The notes under the pieces were generated by a model. That model worked only from the letters and a program-made list of their open reading frames with translations. It was not told the origin of the DNA and did no database searches. The translations under genes and the position numbers were made by a program. This document shows positions 52,430-61,649 of a stretch of DNA of 64,000 nucleotides, one piece after another. Source of the stretch: Parabacteroides merdae ATCC 43184 (lineage in GTDB: Bacteria > Bacteroidota > Bacteroidia > Bacteroidales > Tannerellaceae); assembly GCF_025151215.1 (NCBI RefSeq), contig NZ_CP102286.1:992001-1056000 (forward strand). Direction: 5' to 3'. Numbering within the stretch: position 1 is the stretch's first letter; the number at the start of each line of letters is the position of its first letter.

Positions 52430-53590
52430 ATGAAAAAATGCCTGGCAGGATGCTGCCTACTTATGTCGTTGTGTGTCGCATCCTCGTGTACGACCAAAAA
52501 CAATCAACGGACCGATAAGGTGGAAACGACGGAAGAAAGCGCGTTTTCTGGTGTCCATATTGTACCCGAGTATGCCCGTGGTTTCGTATTATCCTATCGG
52601 AGCGGGTATGTCTTGCTGGATATCCAGGACCCGCAGAATGAGGAAAGTACGACTTTTCATTATGCGCTTGTCAGGAGAGGAACGAAACCGTCCGGCATCC
52701 CCGGATCGTATACTGTGATCGAGACACCCATCAGAAGTGTTGTCTGTATGACATCTTTGCAGTTGTCCAATTTTATCAAGATGGGCGAACTGGACAAGGT
52801 CGTAGGGGTGACCAGTACCCGGCATCTGTTCAATAGGGAGATGAACGAACGTCTCAAGAGCGGGAAGACCGCCAAAATCGGCATAGAAGGGAATTTCGAC
52901 AACGAGGTGATCATGAGTATGAACCCAGACCTGATCCTTGTTTCGCCTTTTAAACGGGGCGGATATGAGACCTTGAAGGATGTCGGTATCCCATTGATCC
53001 CACATTTAGGCTATAAGGAGATGACGCCGTTGGGACAGGCGGAATGGGTGAAGTTCGTCGGCCTGTTGGTAGGACAGGAGCAAAAGGCAAACGAGACATT
53101 CGACGCTATCGCGGCCCGTTACAATGAATTGAAGGAGCTGACGGCGGAAGGAAAAGTGAAGAAACGCCCGGTCGTGTTGAGCGGCGAGATGCGGGGCGGT
53201 AACTGGTATGCCGTAGGAGGGGAGAGCTTTCTCGCCCAACTTTTCAAGGACGCCGGTGCTGACTATTTCCTCAAAAACGACAAACGTTCGGGAGGTGTGA
53301 CACTTGATTTCGAAACTGTCTACAACCAGGGTGACGAAGCCGATTACTGGCGCATTGTGAACAGCTATCCGGGTACGTTCAGCTATGAGGCATTGAAGGA
53401 GCAGGACCCGCGTTATGCCGATTTCCGTGCCTTCAGAGAGAAAGGGATCATCTATTGCAACATGAAAGATACGCCTTTTTACGAAAGTATGCCGACCGAG
53501 CCGGAAGTCGTACTGGCCGACCTGCTGCATATATTCCATCCGGACCTGCTGCCCGATCATACACCTGTTTATTATGCACGGCTCAAATAA
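52430..53590 (+). CDS. btuF: Cobalamin ABC transporter substrate-binding lipoprotein (BtuF-like)
   Basis: The periplasmic binding protein for vitamin B12 import. The 386-residue protein has a lipoprotein signal with cysteine in VASSC near residue 20. TroA/BtuF-like segments include SVVCMTSLQLSNFIKMGELDKVVGVTSTRHLF and NPDLILVSPFKRGGYETL. Longer than E. coli BtuF (about 270), as is common in Bacteroidetes. The ATG at 52430 is used; a TTG two codons earlier is less likely. Riboswitch upstream and btuC nine bases downstream. Confidence 0.9.
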   Translation: MKKCLAGCCLLMSLCVASSCTTKNNQRTDKVETTEESAFSGVHIVPEYARGFVLSYRSGYVLLDIQDPQNEESTTFHYALVRRGTKPSGIPGSYTVIETPIRSVVCMTSLQLSNFIKMGELDKVVGVTSTRHLFNREMNERLKSGKTAKIGIEGNFDNEVIMSMNPDLILVSPFKRGGYETLKDVGIPLIPHLGYKEMTPLGQAEWVKFVGLLVGQEQKANETFDAIAARYNELKELTAEGKVKKRPVVLSGEMRGGNWYAVGGESFLAQLFKDAGADYFLKNDKRSGGVTLDFETVYNQGDEADYWRIVNSYPGTFSYEALKEQDPRYADFRAFREKGIIYCNMKDTPFYESMPTEPEVVLADLLHIFHPDLLPDHTPVYYARLK

Positions 53591-53599
53591 GTTGCACGA

Positions 53600-54637
53600 A
53601 TGAGACATTCCACTACTTTTCTGATGTCGCTCATCGTAGCGTCTATCCTGGTCCTGATGTTCCTGAATTTGGTGTTAGGGTCGGTGTCTATCCCGTTGAA
53701 GTCTGTCTGGAACATTATTTGCGGACTGGGAGACGAGCCGGTGACCTGGCAGAATATCGTCTGGAAATCACGTCTTCCGCAGGCATTGACAGCTTTGGTG
53801 GCGGGAGCGGGCCTGGCGATAAGCGGCTTGCAGATGCAGACTGTTTTCCGGAATCCACTGGCGGGACCTTCTGTGCTGGGGATCAGCTCCGGTGCGAGCA
53901 TGGGCGTGGCCTTTGTGGTACTGCTGAGCGGTAGCCTCGGAGGGGTTGCGCTTAGTAAATTGGGGTTTATGGGAGAAATCGCGCTTTCGATAGCAGCCGT
54001 GATCGGTTCGCTCTCGGTGATGGCGTTAATCGTATATGTGTCGCAGAAGGTGAAAGGGAACGTGACGCTGCTGATCATCGGCGTGATGATCGGCTACGTG
54101 GCGAATGCGGTGATCGGCGTGCTGAAGTTCTTCAGCGTGGAGGAGGATATTCGCGCCTATGTGATCTGGGGGTTAGGCAGCTTCTCACGTGTTTCCGGCA
54201 ACCAGATGATGCTGTTTGTTGCGATCATGGCGATTCTGATCCCTTTGTCGTTCCTGTTGATCAAGACGTTGAACCTGATGCTGCTTGGCGACGGCTATGC
54301 CCGTAACTTGGGATTGAACATCAAGCGGGCACGTCTTTTGGTGATCACCTCGGCAGGAGTGCTGACGGCGATCGTGACGGCCTATTGTGGACCGGTCATC
54401 TTTCTTGGCCTGGCCGTCCCGCACCTGTGCCGGGCCATTTTTCAAACATCCGACCATAGGGTCCTGATGCCTGCCGTCCTGTTTGCCGGTGCCGCATTGG
54501 CACTCGTCTGCAACTTGATTGCCCGGATGCCCGGCTTCGAAGGGGCTTTGCCGGTCAATTCGGTGACTGCCCTAATCGGTGCTCCGGTAGTGGCCTCCGT
54601 TCTATTCCGTAAACGTAAAAACGAACTGAACGAATGA
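53600..54637 (+). CDS. btuC: Cobalamin ABC transporter permease (BtuC-like)
   Basis: A FecCD-family permease with about ten helices. The 345-residue protein has LPQALTALVAGAGLAISGLQMQTVFRNPLAGPSVLGI near 55-90 and the ATPase-contact GLAVPHLCRAIF near 270. The ABC ATPase start overlaps its stop by 4 bases (ATGA), typical of translational coupling. Confidence 0.94.
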   Translation: MRHSTTFLMSLIVASILVLMFLNLVLGSVSIPLKSVWNIICGLGDEPVTWQNIVWKSRLPQALTALVAGAGLAISGLQMQTVFRNPLAGPSVLGISSGASMGVAFVVLLSGSLGGVALSKLGFMGEIALSIAAVIGSLSVMALIVYVSQKVKGNVTLLIIGVMIGYVANAVIGVLKFFSVEEDIRAYVIWGLGSFSRVSGNQMMLFVAIMAILIPLSFLLIKTLNLMLLGDGYARNLGLNIKRARLLVITSAGVLTAIVTAYCGPVIFLGLAVPHLCRAIFQTSDHRVLMPAVLFAGAALALVCNLIARMPGFEGALPVNSVTALIGAPVVASVLFRKRKNELNE

Positions 54638-55644
54638 TGAGACAAGATACGATTCATATAAACGATCTCTCTATCGGTTATCGGACAAAGAATGATACCA
54701 AGTTGGTGGCGAGCCATATACAGGCCCGGATTTATAGTGGAGAATTAACCTGCCTCTTAGGAGCGAACGGAGTCGGGAAGTCGACGCTTCTGCGCACGCT
54801 GTCGGCTTTCCAGCCGAAGCTGGGAGGCGAGATCGCCGTCTTGGGACGTGATATGGACAGTTATTCGGACAAGGAACTGAGCACGACGATCGGTGTGGTC
54901 CTGACGGAGAAGTGTGACATCCGGAATATGTCCGTGCGGGAATTGGTCGAGATGGGACGCAGTCCCTACACCGGTTTTTGGGGACGGTTGGACAAGGAGG
55001 ACAAGCAGGTCGTGGAAGAATCGATCGCCTTGGTACGGATTGAGAACCTGGCCTCCCGCATGGTGCACACCCTGTCGGACGGAGAACGGCAGAAGGTCAT
55101 GATCGCCAAGGCACTGGCTCAGGAAACACCTGTTATCTTTCTGGACGAGCCGACTGCTTTCCTCGATTTTCCGAGCAAGGTGGAGATCATGCAATTGCTC
55201 CACCATCTGACGCGAAGCACGAACAAGACGATTTTCCTCTCCACGCACGATCTCGAACTGGCGCTCCAGATCGCCGACAAGATTTGGCTGATGGACCGGA
55301 CGAACGGGATTACGCCTGGTACGCCCGAAGACCTCGCCCTGAGCGGCCACTTGAGCGGTTTCTTCGCCCGCAAGGGAATCGTGTTCGACACGGAGACCGG
55401 CTTGTTCCGCATCGATAACCGGTATTCGAAAGAAATACGCCTGATCGGGCATGGACAGAAATATGCGATGGTCCGCAAGGCACTCCAGCGGAACGGTATA
55501 CGTGCCGATCGGCATGTGGAGTCGCCTGTATGGATCGAGACGGGCGATCTGTCTGTCGGTTCCGCATTCCTGATCCACCATCTTGACGGACGTACGCTGG
55601 CGGCCGATACCATAGAATCTCTCTTGCAGGAGCTTTCTGTTTGA
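54634..55644 (+). CDS. btuD: Cobalamin ABC transporter ATPase (BtuD-like)
   Basis: Drives B12 uptake. The 336-residue protein has Walker A LLGANGVGKSTLLRTL, signature LSDGERQKVMIAKAL, Walker B TPVIFLDEPTAFLDF and switch STHDLE. A C-terminal extension of about 80 residues (from DRHVESPVW) is longer than in enterobacteria. The ATG at 54634 overlaps btuC. Confidence 0.94.
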   Translation: MMRQDTIHINDLSIGYRTKNDTKLVASHIQARIYSGELTCLLGANGVGKSTLLRTLSAFQPKLGGEIAVLGRDMDSYSDKELSTTIGVVLTEKCDIRNMSVRELVEMGRSPYTGFWGRLDKEDKQVVEESIALVRIENLASRMVHTLSDGERQKVMIAKALAQETPVIFLDEPTAFLDFPSKVEIMQLLHHLTRSTNKTIFLSTHDLELALQIADKIWLMDRTNGITPGTPEDLALSGHLSGFFARKGIVFDTETGLFRIDNRYSKEIRLIGHGQKYAMVRKALQRNGIRADRHVESPVWIETGDLSVGSAFLIHHLDGRTLAADTIESLLQELSV

Positions 55645-55775
55645 CAAAAAAGCCTAAAAGGAAAAACTTTTCCCACTTCATTTGTTATTTCTATCAAAGA
55701 AGAATAATAGAGTCCTCGGAGAAGCAATTGGTAAATTATCCTATACTTTCCGTAACTCGGATAAAATTAAATGAT

Positions 55776-56450
55776 ATGAGAAAGTATTTCCTTTATGCTT
55801 GCCTGTTGTTCGCTGGCGTGTTTACCGCTTGCGATAACGATGATTCGGACGGGATCGACCCCTCGATCCCTTTTTATCAGAATTTGGGTGTCGAATATAA
55901 TGTTACGCAGAACCATACCCATATAGGCGCAAATTTCAATAAATATAACAGCGAAGGGGCCAATCTGCGCCTGCCGGCCAAAGGTATTCTCTTTAACGGA
56001 AAAGTGCCGGACTTTTTAGGAATGGGAGCTTATATGTATATGCTGTCGGAATCCGGGCTGGACCCGGTCACGTTCACCTTTTCCCGTTGGAAAGACCAGG
56101 TCTATACAAACAAGGCCTCTATCGACGATGTCGATCCAATCGCTCTTCCCGAATCCCTGACATCCGTCAAAGGCAATGGCGCAACCATTATCACTTGGGT
56201 AGGAAAGCCGATCGGGAAGGACGAGTATGTCCAGGTGCACCTGACCTACAGCGGCGGTGTTTATGATATCAACAATACGCAGGAAGGCGCGACCTCCATC
56301 ACGCTAAACTTTACGAATCCGACTTCTGCCACCAAAGGAACCCTGTTCTTGAGCCGTGTCAGAGAACTTCCTTTACAGGAGAGCAACGGTGATGCGGGAG
56401 GAAAAATCGATGTCTCCTACGTGCAGAACAAGGATGTTACATTTGAATAA
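55776..56450 (+). CDS. Lipoprotein of unknown function at the btu locus
   Basis: A 224-residue protein with lipobox signal (RKYFLYACLLFAGVFTAC). The mature part is rich in beta-type sequence: NLGVEYNVTQNHTHIGANFN, LPAKGILFNGKVPDFLGMG, and VHLTYSGGVYDINNTQEG. I do not recognise the family. Position right after btuFCD, under the riboswitch if read-through occurs, makes a cobamide-binding or surface capture role plausible, in the way of BtuG and BtuH of Bacteroides, but this is inference. Its stop abuts the stop of the convergent corrin fusion gene. The longer upstream frame is in the wrong leader. Confidence 0.75.
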   Translation: MRKYFLYACLLFAGVFTACDNDDSDGIDPSIPFYQNLGVEYNVTQNHTHIGANFNKYNSEGANLRLPAKGILFNGKVPDFLGMGAYMYMLSESGLDPVTFTFSRWKDQVYTNKASIDDVDPIALPESLTSVKGNGATIITWVGKPIGKDEYVQVHLTYSGGVYDINNTQEGATSITLNFTNPTSATKGTLFLSRVRELPLQESNGDAGGKIDVSYVQNKDVTFE

Positions 56451-58295
56451 TCACGCTTGAAAGGTTATTTTCCCACTTTCCGAAATCAGCAGAACGGATA
56501 GTTTCCCGTTGGGAAGCAAGGGGGTACAATGCTCTCGGCATTTCTGTAACAGAAGTGGGAAGAAACTTTGTTGTTCGGTCTTGCTGAACAGTTCCCATAG
56601 TTCTCTGGCCAGCGTCAGGGAATCTATTTTTTGTACGGACTCTGGTTTGCAACCCGCCTTTGCAGCCAATTCTTTCAGAAAGGCTTTGTTCATGACGACC
56701 TTTTTGCTGTGCGTATCCAGTGCTCCTTCCGCTAGTTTGACGGCTTTGCCAATCATGATTCCCATGACGACTTCGTCAAATTGCAGTTCGGCAGCTATTT
56801 TCAGTGTCTTTCCGATGAAGTTCCCGTAGTGCACAAACATTTGCGGAGGAAGTTCTTCCGACAGCCGTTCCGACAGGTAGCCTTTCAGGAAACGTTCACT
56901 TTTCGCTCCTGAGTTGATGACGAGGCGAGAACATCCTATTGCTTTTGCAACTTCGGCTTCTTTCCGGATCGAGGCGAGAAAGGCATCGTTCGAGAAAGGG
57001 CGTACGATGCCGGATGTCCCGATGATCGAGATTCCGCCGATGATTCCCAACTTCGGATTGAATGTCCGGGCAGCTAACTCTTTCCCTCCCGGAACGGAGA
57101 TCGTGACGACCACCTCCTTTATCTTGCCGGACAGGCCGTTTTCCTCCAGTATTGTTGTCAATTCTCCAGTAATCAGACGGCGGGGAGTGGCGTTGATGGC
57201 TGGTCCTCCAATTTCGAGGCCGAGGCCGGGAAGCGTCACCGTTCCTACTCCTTCACCAGCCCGGAACAGGAAGGCGGGGGTAGGGGATTGCCCAGCCTGT
57301 AACTCGATACGGGCGATAACGGAACAGCCGTTTGTCACGTCCGGATCGTCGCCGGAGTCCTTTATAACCGTGCATAGGGCGGCGTTGTCCGCCCATTCGG
57401 TAGCGGCGACAGGGAGCATGATCTTTTCCCCGGAAGGGAGCGTGATGCAACTAACGGTTTGTTCCGTTCGGTTCAGGAGGGCGACTAAGGCGGCTTTGGC
57501 GGCAGCCGTAGCACATGTGCCGGTCGTGAAACCGCTCCGGAGCGGGAAGAAGCCGGGAGCGAGGCGTTCGATGGCTTTACGAAGTCCTTCCATGCCTTGC
57601 ACAAAAGTGAAACTGTCAGGCAGGGGAGGGCGTTGTATGACATAAACGGGAATGCCGCAGGCTTGTGCTGCTTCGACCTTTTCCTTGAAATATCCGCTTT
57701 CCCCACTTTCCTTTGTCAGTACGGCATCTGGATGAAGCTGGTCCAGCAGCTTCTTCTCGTCTTCTCCTTCATGGAAAAAAATAATCCGTTCCTTTGGGAA
57801 TCCGTCGGATTCAGCCAGCGAAAGAGACTCTTTCCGGTTCAGGATACGGAACCAGCAGGGCGTCTGCTCCCAGTAAGGACGCAGTTTCGCAATGGTCTTG
57901 ACGCCTGTCAGGGCCAATAGGTTGCAGATCCCGTCCGCACGTAGGCGGTCGATGGCGGCGGCATAATCCGTGCACCATATCAACCGCTTGTCATGTGCGG
58001 GGTATTGCCTTTCCAACCGGACGACCGGAATCCGGAGACGGGAGGAAACCTTTGCAAGCGTCCGATGCAATCGGATGGCGAAAGGGTGGGCGGCATCGAC
58101 TAGCAACGAGATTTTTTTCTCGCGGCAGAATTGTGCCATCTTTTCTTCGTCCATACCACCGGTGAGGCGAATGGCATGAACGGCTTCTATCGCCTGTTCG
58201 TTGCCGACTGTCGAGTAGTAGTAGGGTTTGCCAGCGCTCTCGACGACTTGTACGGCCTTGCGGCCTTCGGTTGTTCCTCCTAAGATCAGTATCAT
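56451..58295 (-). CDS. Fused precorrin-6A reductase (CbiJ/CobK) and cobalt-precorrin-5B C1-methyltransferase (CbiD)
   Basis: Two corrin enzymes in one 614-residue chain. Residues 1 to about 240 are CbiJ (ILILGGTTEGRKAVQVVES, CREKKISLLVDAAHPFA). From about 250 is CbiD (RSGFTTGTCATAAAKAALVAL, VIKDSGDDPDVTNG, and GTSGIVRPFSNDAF). CbiD marks the anaerobic, early-cobalt route. It is the last gene of a four-gene minus-strand series, with a 23-bp palindrome array upstream. Confidence 0.93.
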   Translation of the reverse strand: MILILGGTTEGRKAVQVVESAGKPYYYSTVGNEQAIEAVHAIRLTGGMDEEKMAQFCREKKISLLVDAAHPFAIRLHRTLAKVSSRLRIPVVRLERQYPAHDKRLIWCTDYAAAIDRLRADGICNLLALTGVKTIAKLRPYWEQTPCWFRILNRKESLSLAESDGFPKERIIFFHEGEDEKKLLDQLHPDAVLTKESGESGYFKEKVEAAQACGIPVYVIQRPPLPDSFTFVQGMEGLRKAIERLAPGFFPLRSGFTTGTCATAAAKAALVALLNRTEQTVSCITLPSGEKIMLPVAATEWADNAALCTVIKDSGDDPDVTNGCSVIARIELQAGQSPTPAFLFRAGEGVGTVTLPGLGLEIGGPAINATPRRLITGELTTILEENGLSGKIKEVVVTISVPGGKELAARTFNPKLGIIGGISIIGTSGIVRPFSNDAFLASIRKEAEVAKAIGCSRLVINSGAKSERFLKGYLSERLSEELPPQMFVHYGNFIGKTLKIAAELQFDEVVMGIMIGKAVKLAEGALDTHSKKVVMNKAFLKELAAKAGCKPESVQKIDSLTLARELWELFSKTEQQSFFPLLLQKCREHCTPLLPNGKLSVLLISESGKITFQA

Positions 58296-58351
58296 AATGT
58301 TTCTGTTGTTCTCTTGTCTTTACCGGTAATATAGCAGGGGGGCATCCTCTC

Positions 58352-58466
58352 TGGTGAGTACTTGCCTGGCAGCTATGAGGTATCATGCCTGATAGCTATG
58401 AGGTTCCGTACCTCCTACTTATGAGGTATCATGCCTCATAGGTAGGAGGTGGCCCCTCACTAACGG
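58352..58466. repeat. 23-bp palindrome array within the corrin gene series
   Basis: ATGAGG begins at 58375, 58398 and 58421, with AGGAGG at 58444 and a degenerate unit at 58352, all at 23-bp steps. Each unit pairs AGG-type with CCT-type blocks (ATGAGG...CCTCAT, CCTGATAGCTATGAGG). It reaches the end of the CbiG-CbiF coding region and lies upstream of the cbiJ-cbiD start. Confidence 0.9.
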
Positions 58467-60397
58467 CGGTACAGATGTTTGAACTCCTCGGCGTAGAGAC
58501 GTGATACCCCCGTGCGGTTGTCTATGGCATCACCGACGACTAACAAGGTCGTCAGTGTCAGATTGTTTTCTTTTACGATCTGTTCCAGGTCTTTCAATTC
58601 GCCTCGGTAGATGCGTTCGTCTTTCCAGGTCAACTTGTAGCAGGCGGCTACCGGTGTCGTTGGCGGGTAATGTTCCAGAAGTTCTTTCTGGACTTGTCCG
58701 GCAATGCCGGCGCTCAGGAAGATGCACATTGTGCTTTGGCTGGCGGCTAGTTTATGCAGCTGCTCTTTCTCCGGCATGGGGGTACGTCCTTCACCACGCG
58801 TCAGGATGATGGTTTGCACCTTTTCAGGAATAGTGAACTGGGAACGGAGAGCTGCAGCAGCAGCTTGGAACGAGGAGATTCCCGGTGTGATATGGTAACT
58901 CATGCCATAGCGGTCGAAGAATGCCATCTGTTCTTGTATCGCCCCATAAATGCAGGGGTCACCTGTGTGCAAGCGTACGATGAACTTCCCTTTGTCATAG
59001 AACTTTTTTATAAGGGCGAATTGTTCTTCCAGGTTCATGTCGGCAGAACTGCGAATCGTCGATCCTTTCTTGGCGCATAGGGTGAGTTCTTTGGGGACGA
59101 GGCTTCCGGCATAGAGGATCAGGTCTGCATTTTCCAGCATCCGCCGGCCCCGGATGGAGATCAGTTCTGGATCGCCCGGTCCGGCTCCGACAATTTCGAT
59201 ATGTCCATGTCCCTGTTTCCCTTTTTGCTGACTATCTTCTTCGTCCTGTATTGCCGATTTGCTGATGGCTATCGCATAAGTGAAGTCTTTCGTCTGCCCC
59301 TTTTGTTTTCCCACCAATAATGGGCCTCCTTCCGCACTCAGGATGGCCGCTGCCTCCGCGACGCTTCCCGACCCGGTGGCTTTCTTTACTGTGGAAGAAG
59401 GATGGGGTACGGGGATTTTGTCCAGTACCTCTGCCGGATAGGTCTTGAACGGGCTGCGCAGGTAGGTGTCTGCCAGTTCCTTTAATATCGGTTCTTCTTT
59501 CTTTAGGTCGATGGAGGAGACGTCGGCTATGCTCTTCAGGTTGAACCTGTAGAAAATGGAGCAGATATACAGGTCCGTGAGGACGGACTTCATGTCTGTC
59601 AATCCCTTTTTACATCCGATACCTAAGTGAAGCACTTTCGGGAAGAATGATAGGCAGGGGATAGGGGATTTGTGGTAGTAAGTGGGACTGACCGTGATCA
59701 GCAGCTCGTATTTTTCGAGGTCGATATCTTTATATTTATAAAAGACATCGACGTGCGGGGGACAGGTTTCCTTCATATAGTCCGTCTCCTTCGTGCGAAT
59801 ATCGAGCAGGAGGGCGGTCGGTCGACAGTTGACGAAACGGGCGACACATTCGTTCATGGCCTTTTCCCTCGATGCATTAAACGTTTCCTCGTCTATCTTC
59901 TCGAAATCGGTTTGGAAGAAACTGATTATGCCTTCTTGTGGGTTGTAGACATCCTGTTCCCAGCCATATTGTTTCGCGAAGGTGTCCAGTGCCCAAAGTC
60001 CCTGGTTGTCACTCTGTGTCGTGACAACCGCTTCGGCGTCCAGTATGCGGGCCAATTCATGTGTCAGTTCGTTCGCCCCACCGATATGACCGGATAGTAC
60101 CGATACGACATATTTGCCGGTACTGTCGAGGCAGATGACTGCCGGGTCCGTGTACTTGCTCTTGATGTAGGGAGCGATACTCCGTACGCAGATACCCATC
60201 GCCCCGATAAACACAATCGTTTCCGATTTATCGAAAAGATTGCCAGTCAGCTCTTTGAAAGAGGTGACTGGTTCGATGTCGTTATCTGCTTCTCTACAAT
60301 AGATGACAGTTTTGCCTGGATATTCGTCCCGGATTTTGCGTGCTAACGACAGACTACTTGCCGAAACCACAAGAATGTTCAGTGTATTTTTAGACAT
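58460..60397 (-). CDS. Fused CbiG (cobalt-precorrin-5A hydrolase) and CbiF/CobM (precorrin-4 C11-methyltransferase)
   Basis: The 645-residue chain has an N-terminal CbiG/CobE part (FIGAMGICVRSIAPYIKSKY, SVLSGHIGGANELT, LGIGCKKGLTDM) and from about 400 a tetrapyrrole methylase (IEIVGAGPGDPELISIRG, LHTGDPCIYGAIQEQMAFF, GISSFQAAAAAL). It overlaps the start of the next upstream gene's stop by 8 bases (60390-60397), indicating coupled translation. CbiG with CbiD again marks the anaerobic pathway. Confidence 0.93.
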   Translation of the reverse strand: MSKNTLNILVVSASSLSLARKIRDEYPGKTVIYCREADNDIEPVTSFKELTGNLFDKSETIVFIGAMGICVRSIAPYIKSKYTDPAVICLDSTGKYVVSVLSGHIGGANELTHELARILDAEAVVTTQSDNQGLWALDTFAKQYGWEQDVYNPQEGIISFFQTDFEKIDEETFNASREKAMNECVARFVNCRPTALLLDIRTKETDYMKETCPPHVDVFYKYKDIDLEKYELLITVSPTYYHKSPIPCLSFFPKVLHLGIGCKKGLTDMKSVLTDLYICSIFYRFNLKSIADVSSIDLKKEEPILKELADTYLRSPFKTYPAEVLDKIPVPHPSSTVKKATGSGSVAEAAAILSAEGGPLLVGKQKGQTKDFTYAIAISKSAIQDEEDSQQKGKQGHGHIEIVGAGPGDPELISIRGRRMLENADLILYAGSLVPKELTLCAKKGSTIRSSADMNLEEQFALIKKFYDKGKFIVRLHTGDPCIYGAIQEQMAFFDRYGMSYHITPGISSFQAAAAALRSQFTIPEKVQTIILTRGEGRTPMPEKEQLHKLAASQSTMCIFLSAGIAGQVQKELLEHYPPTTPVAACYKLTWKDERIYRGELKDLEQIVKENNLTLTTLLVVGDAIDNRTGVSRLYAEEFKHLYRR

Positions 60398-61649
60398 AAT
60401 TTTTACCCGTTGCGCAAAGGATTGTAATAGGATTATTGGAATCGAGCGTAATGTTTATTTCTGAATGTAGTTTCAGACCGTTTTCTGCAACCGCCTCCCG
60501 GAAGAGCTTGCTGCTTTCTTCTGAAACGGAGTTAAAAACGATCTTGCCGTTCAGACTGTTCAAGTGGGAAGCTACCTTGCGGATGATTTCTTTCAGCTTG
60601 CCGCCATGACCGCCGATAAAGACTGCATCGACAATCGTGTTCTTTTCGATTGACAGATTGAGGAAGTTACCAATACGCAGGTCTATGCCTGGAGCGCTGT
60701 GCAGCCGTGTGTTTGCCCGGATGATGTTCTCGCACTCTTTCCGCACTTCAAAAGCTTGGATATCTAGATGAGGATACTGGCGCCGCGCTTCGATTGAAAC
60801 CGAGCCGGTACAGGCGCCGATATCCCAGAAGTAGCGGCTGTTATGCAGTTCTAACAGGCTTAGGTCTATCACTCGTATCGGTGCTTTGGTAATCATTTTT
60901 GTCCGGTCATTCAGCAAGATAAATTTCGTGTCAGGTATGCCTAAGGCTGGTCGTTGTAATGCGCAGTTTGGAGCCTTCATTAGCAGAACACAGTTTGGAT
61001 TGGTGAAACTCATTTCGCTGATTTCCTCGATCGAGTAGATTTTATAGATTTTCTCTTTCTTCGGGTTGCCTAAATGTTCGGCTACCCACATGGTGTAATC
61101 CCTGTCCAGATGATATTCCATCATCCTCTTGGCTATAGCCCTGGGCGTATGGACACGGTCGGTTAGCACACCGATCAGCGGTCGGTATTCCAGCAACGCC
61201 CGGTCGAGTTCGTGCCATGGTCGTCCGGTAACGGACACGGCGTGCATGTTCTCATACGGAATTTGTTCATGGTGTGCGAACATCTGCAATGAGTTGAAGT
61301 AGGGAAACACTTTCATGCCTACTCCTAAAAGGTTTTTCCGGATGGTGGAAGCGAAGCCGAAAAAGAACGGGTCTCCCGAAACGAAGGAGACGATCACTTT
61401 GCCTTCCTGGATCAACCGGCTGTATTCTGCAAGGACGGCATTTATTGGAGCCTTGATTTCGATCCATACCGCATCGGCGGGTAGGAATGGTTTCACAATT
61501 TCGTAATGCCGCTTCCCTCCGGAGAAGATGTTGTCGTGTTTGACATTTTTGATAATGACTTCTATATGCTTAGGCTGTGGATTGTCGTCCATCCCGATCA
61601 TATAGATGTGCGTTTTGCCGTAAGCTTCTACAATTTCTTGAGTTCTCAT
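60390..61649 (-). CDS. cobL: Precorrin-6Y C5,15-methyltransferase, decarboxylating (CobL; CbiE-CbiT fusion)
   Basis: The 419-residue protein has an N-terminal CbiE tetrapyrrole methylase half (VSFVSGDPFFFGFASTIRKN) and a C-terminal CbiT methyltransferase/decarboxylase half (MITKAPIRVIDLSLLEL, FWDIGACTGSVSIEARRQYP, AVFIGGHGGKLKEII). Overlaps its upstream neighbour by 4 bases (ATGA) and its downstream neighbour by 8. The CbiE N-terminus (TQEIVEAYGKTHIYMIGMDDNPQ) lacks the canonical GxGPG loop seen in most methylases. Confidence 0.93.
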   Translation of the reverse strand: MRTQEIVEAYGKTHIYMIGMDDNPQPKHIEVIIKNVKHDNIFSGGKRHYEIVKPFLPADAVWIEIKAPINAVLAEYSRLIQEGKVIVSFVSGDPFFFGFASTIRKNLLGVGMKVFPYFNSLQMFAHHEQIPYENMHAVSVTGRPWHELDRALLEYRPLIGVLTDRVHTPRAIAKRMMEYHLDRDYTMWVAEHLGNPKKEKIYKIYSIEEISEMSFTNPNCVLLMKAPNCALQRPALGIPDTKFILLNDRTKMITKAPIRVIDLSLLELHNSRYFWDIGACTGSVSIEARRQYPHLDIQAFEVRKECENIIRANTRLHSAPGIDLRIGNFLNLSIEKNTIVDAVFIGGHGGKLKEIIRKVASHLNSLNGKIVFNSVSEESSKLFREAVAENGLKLHSEINITLDSNNPITILCATGKNYV

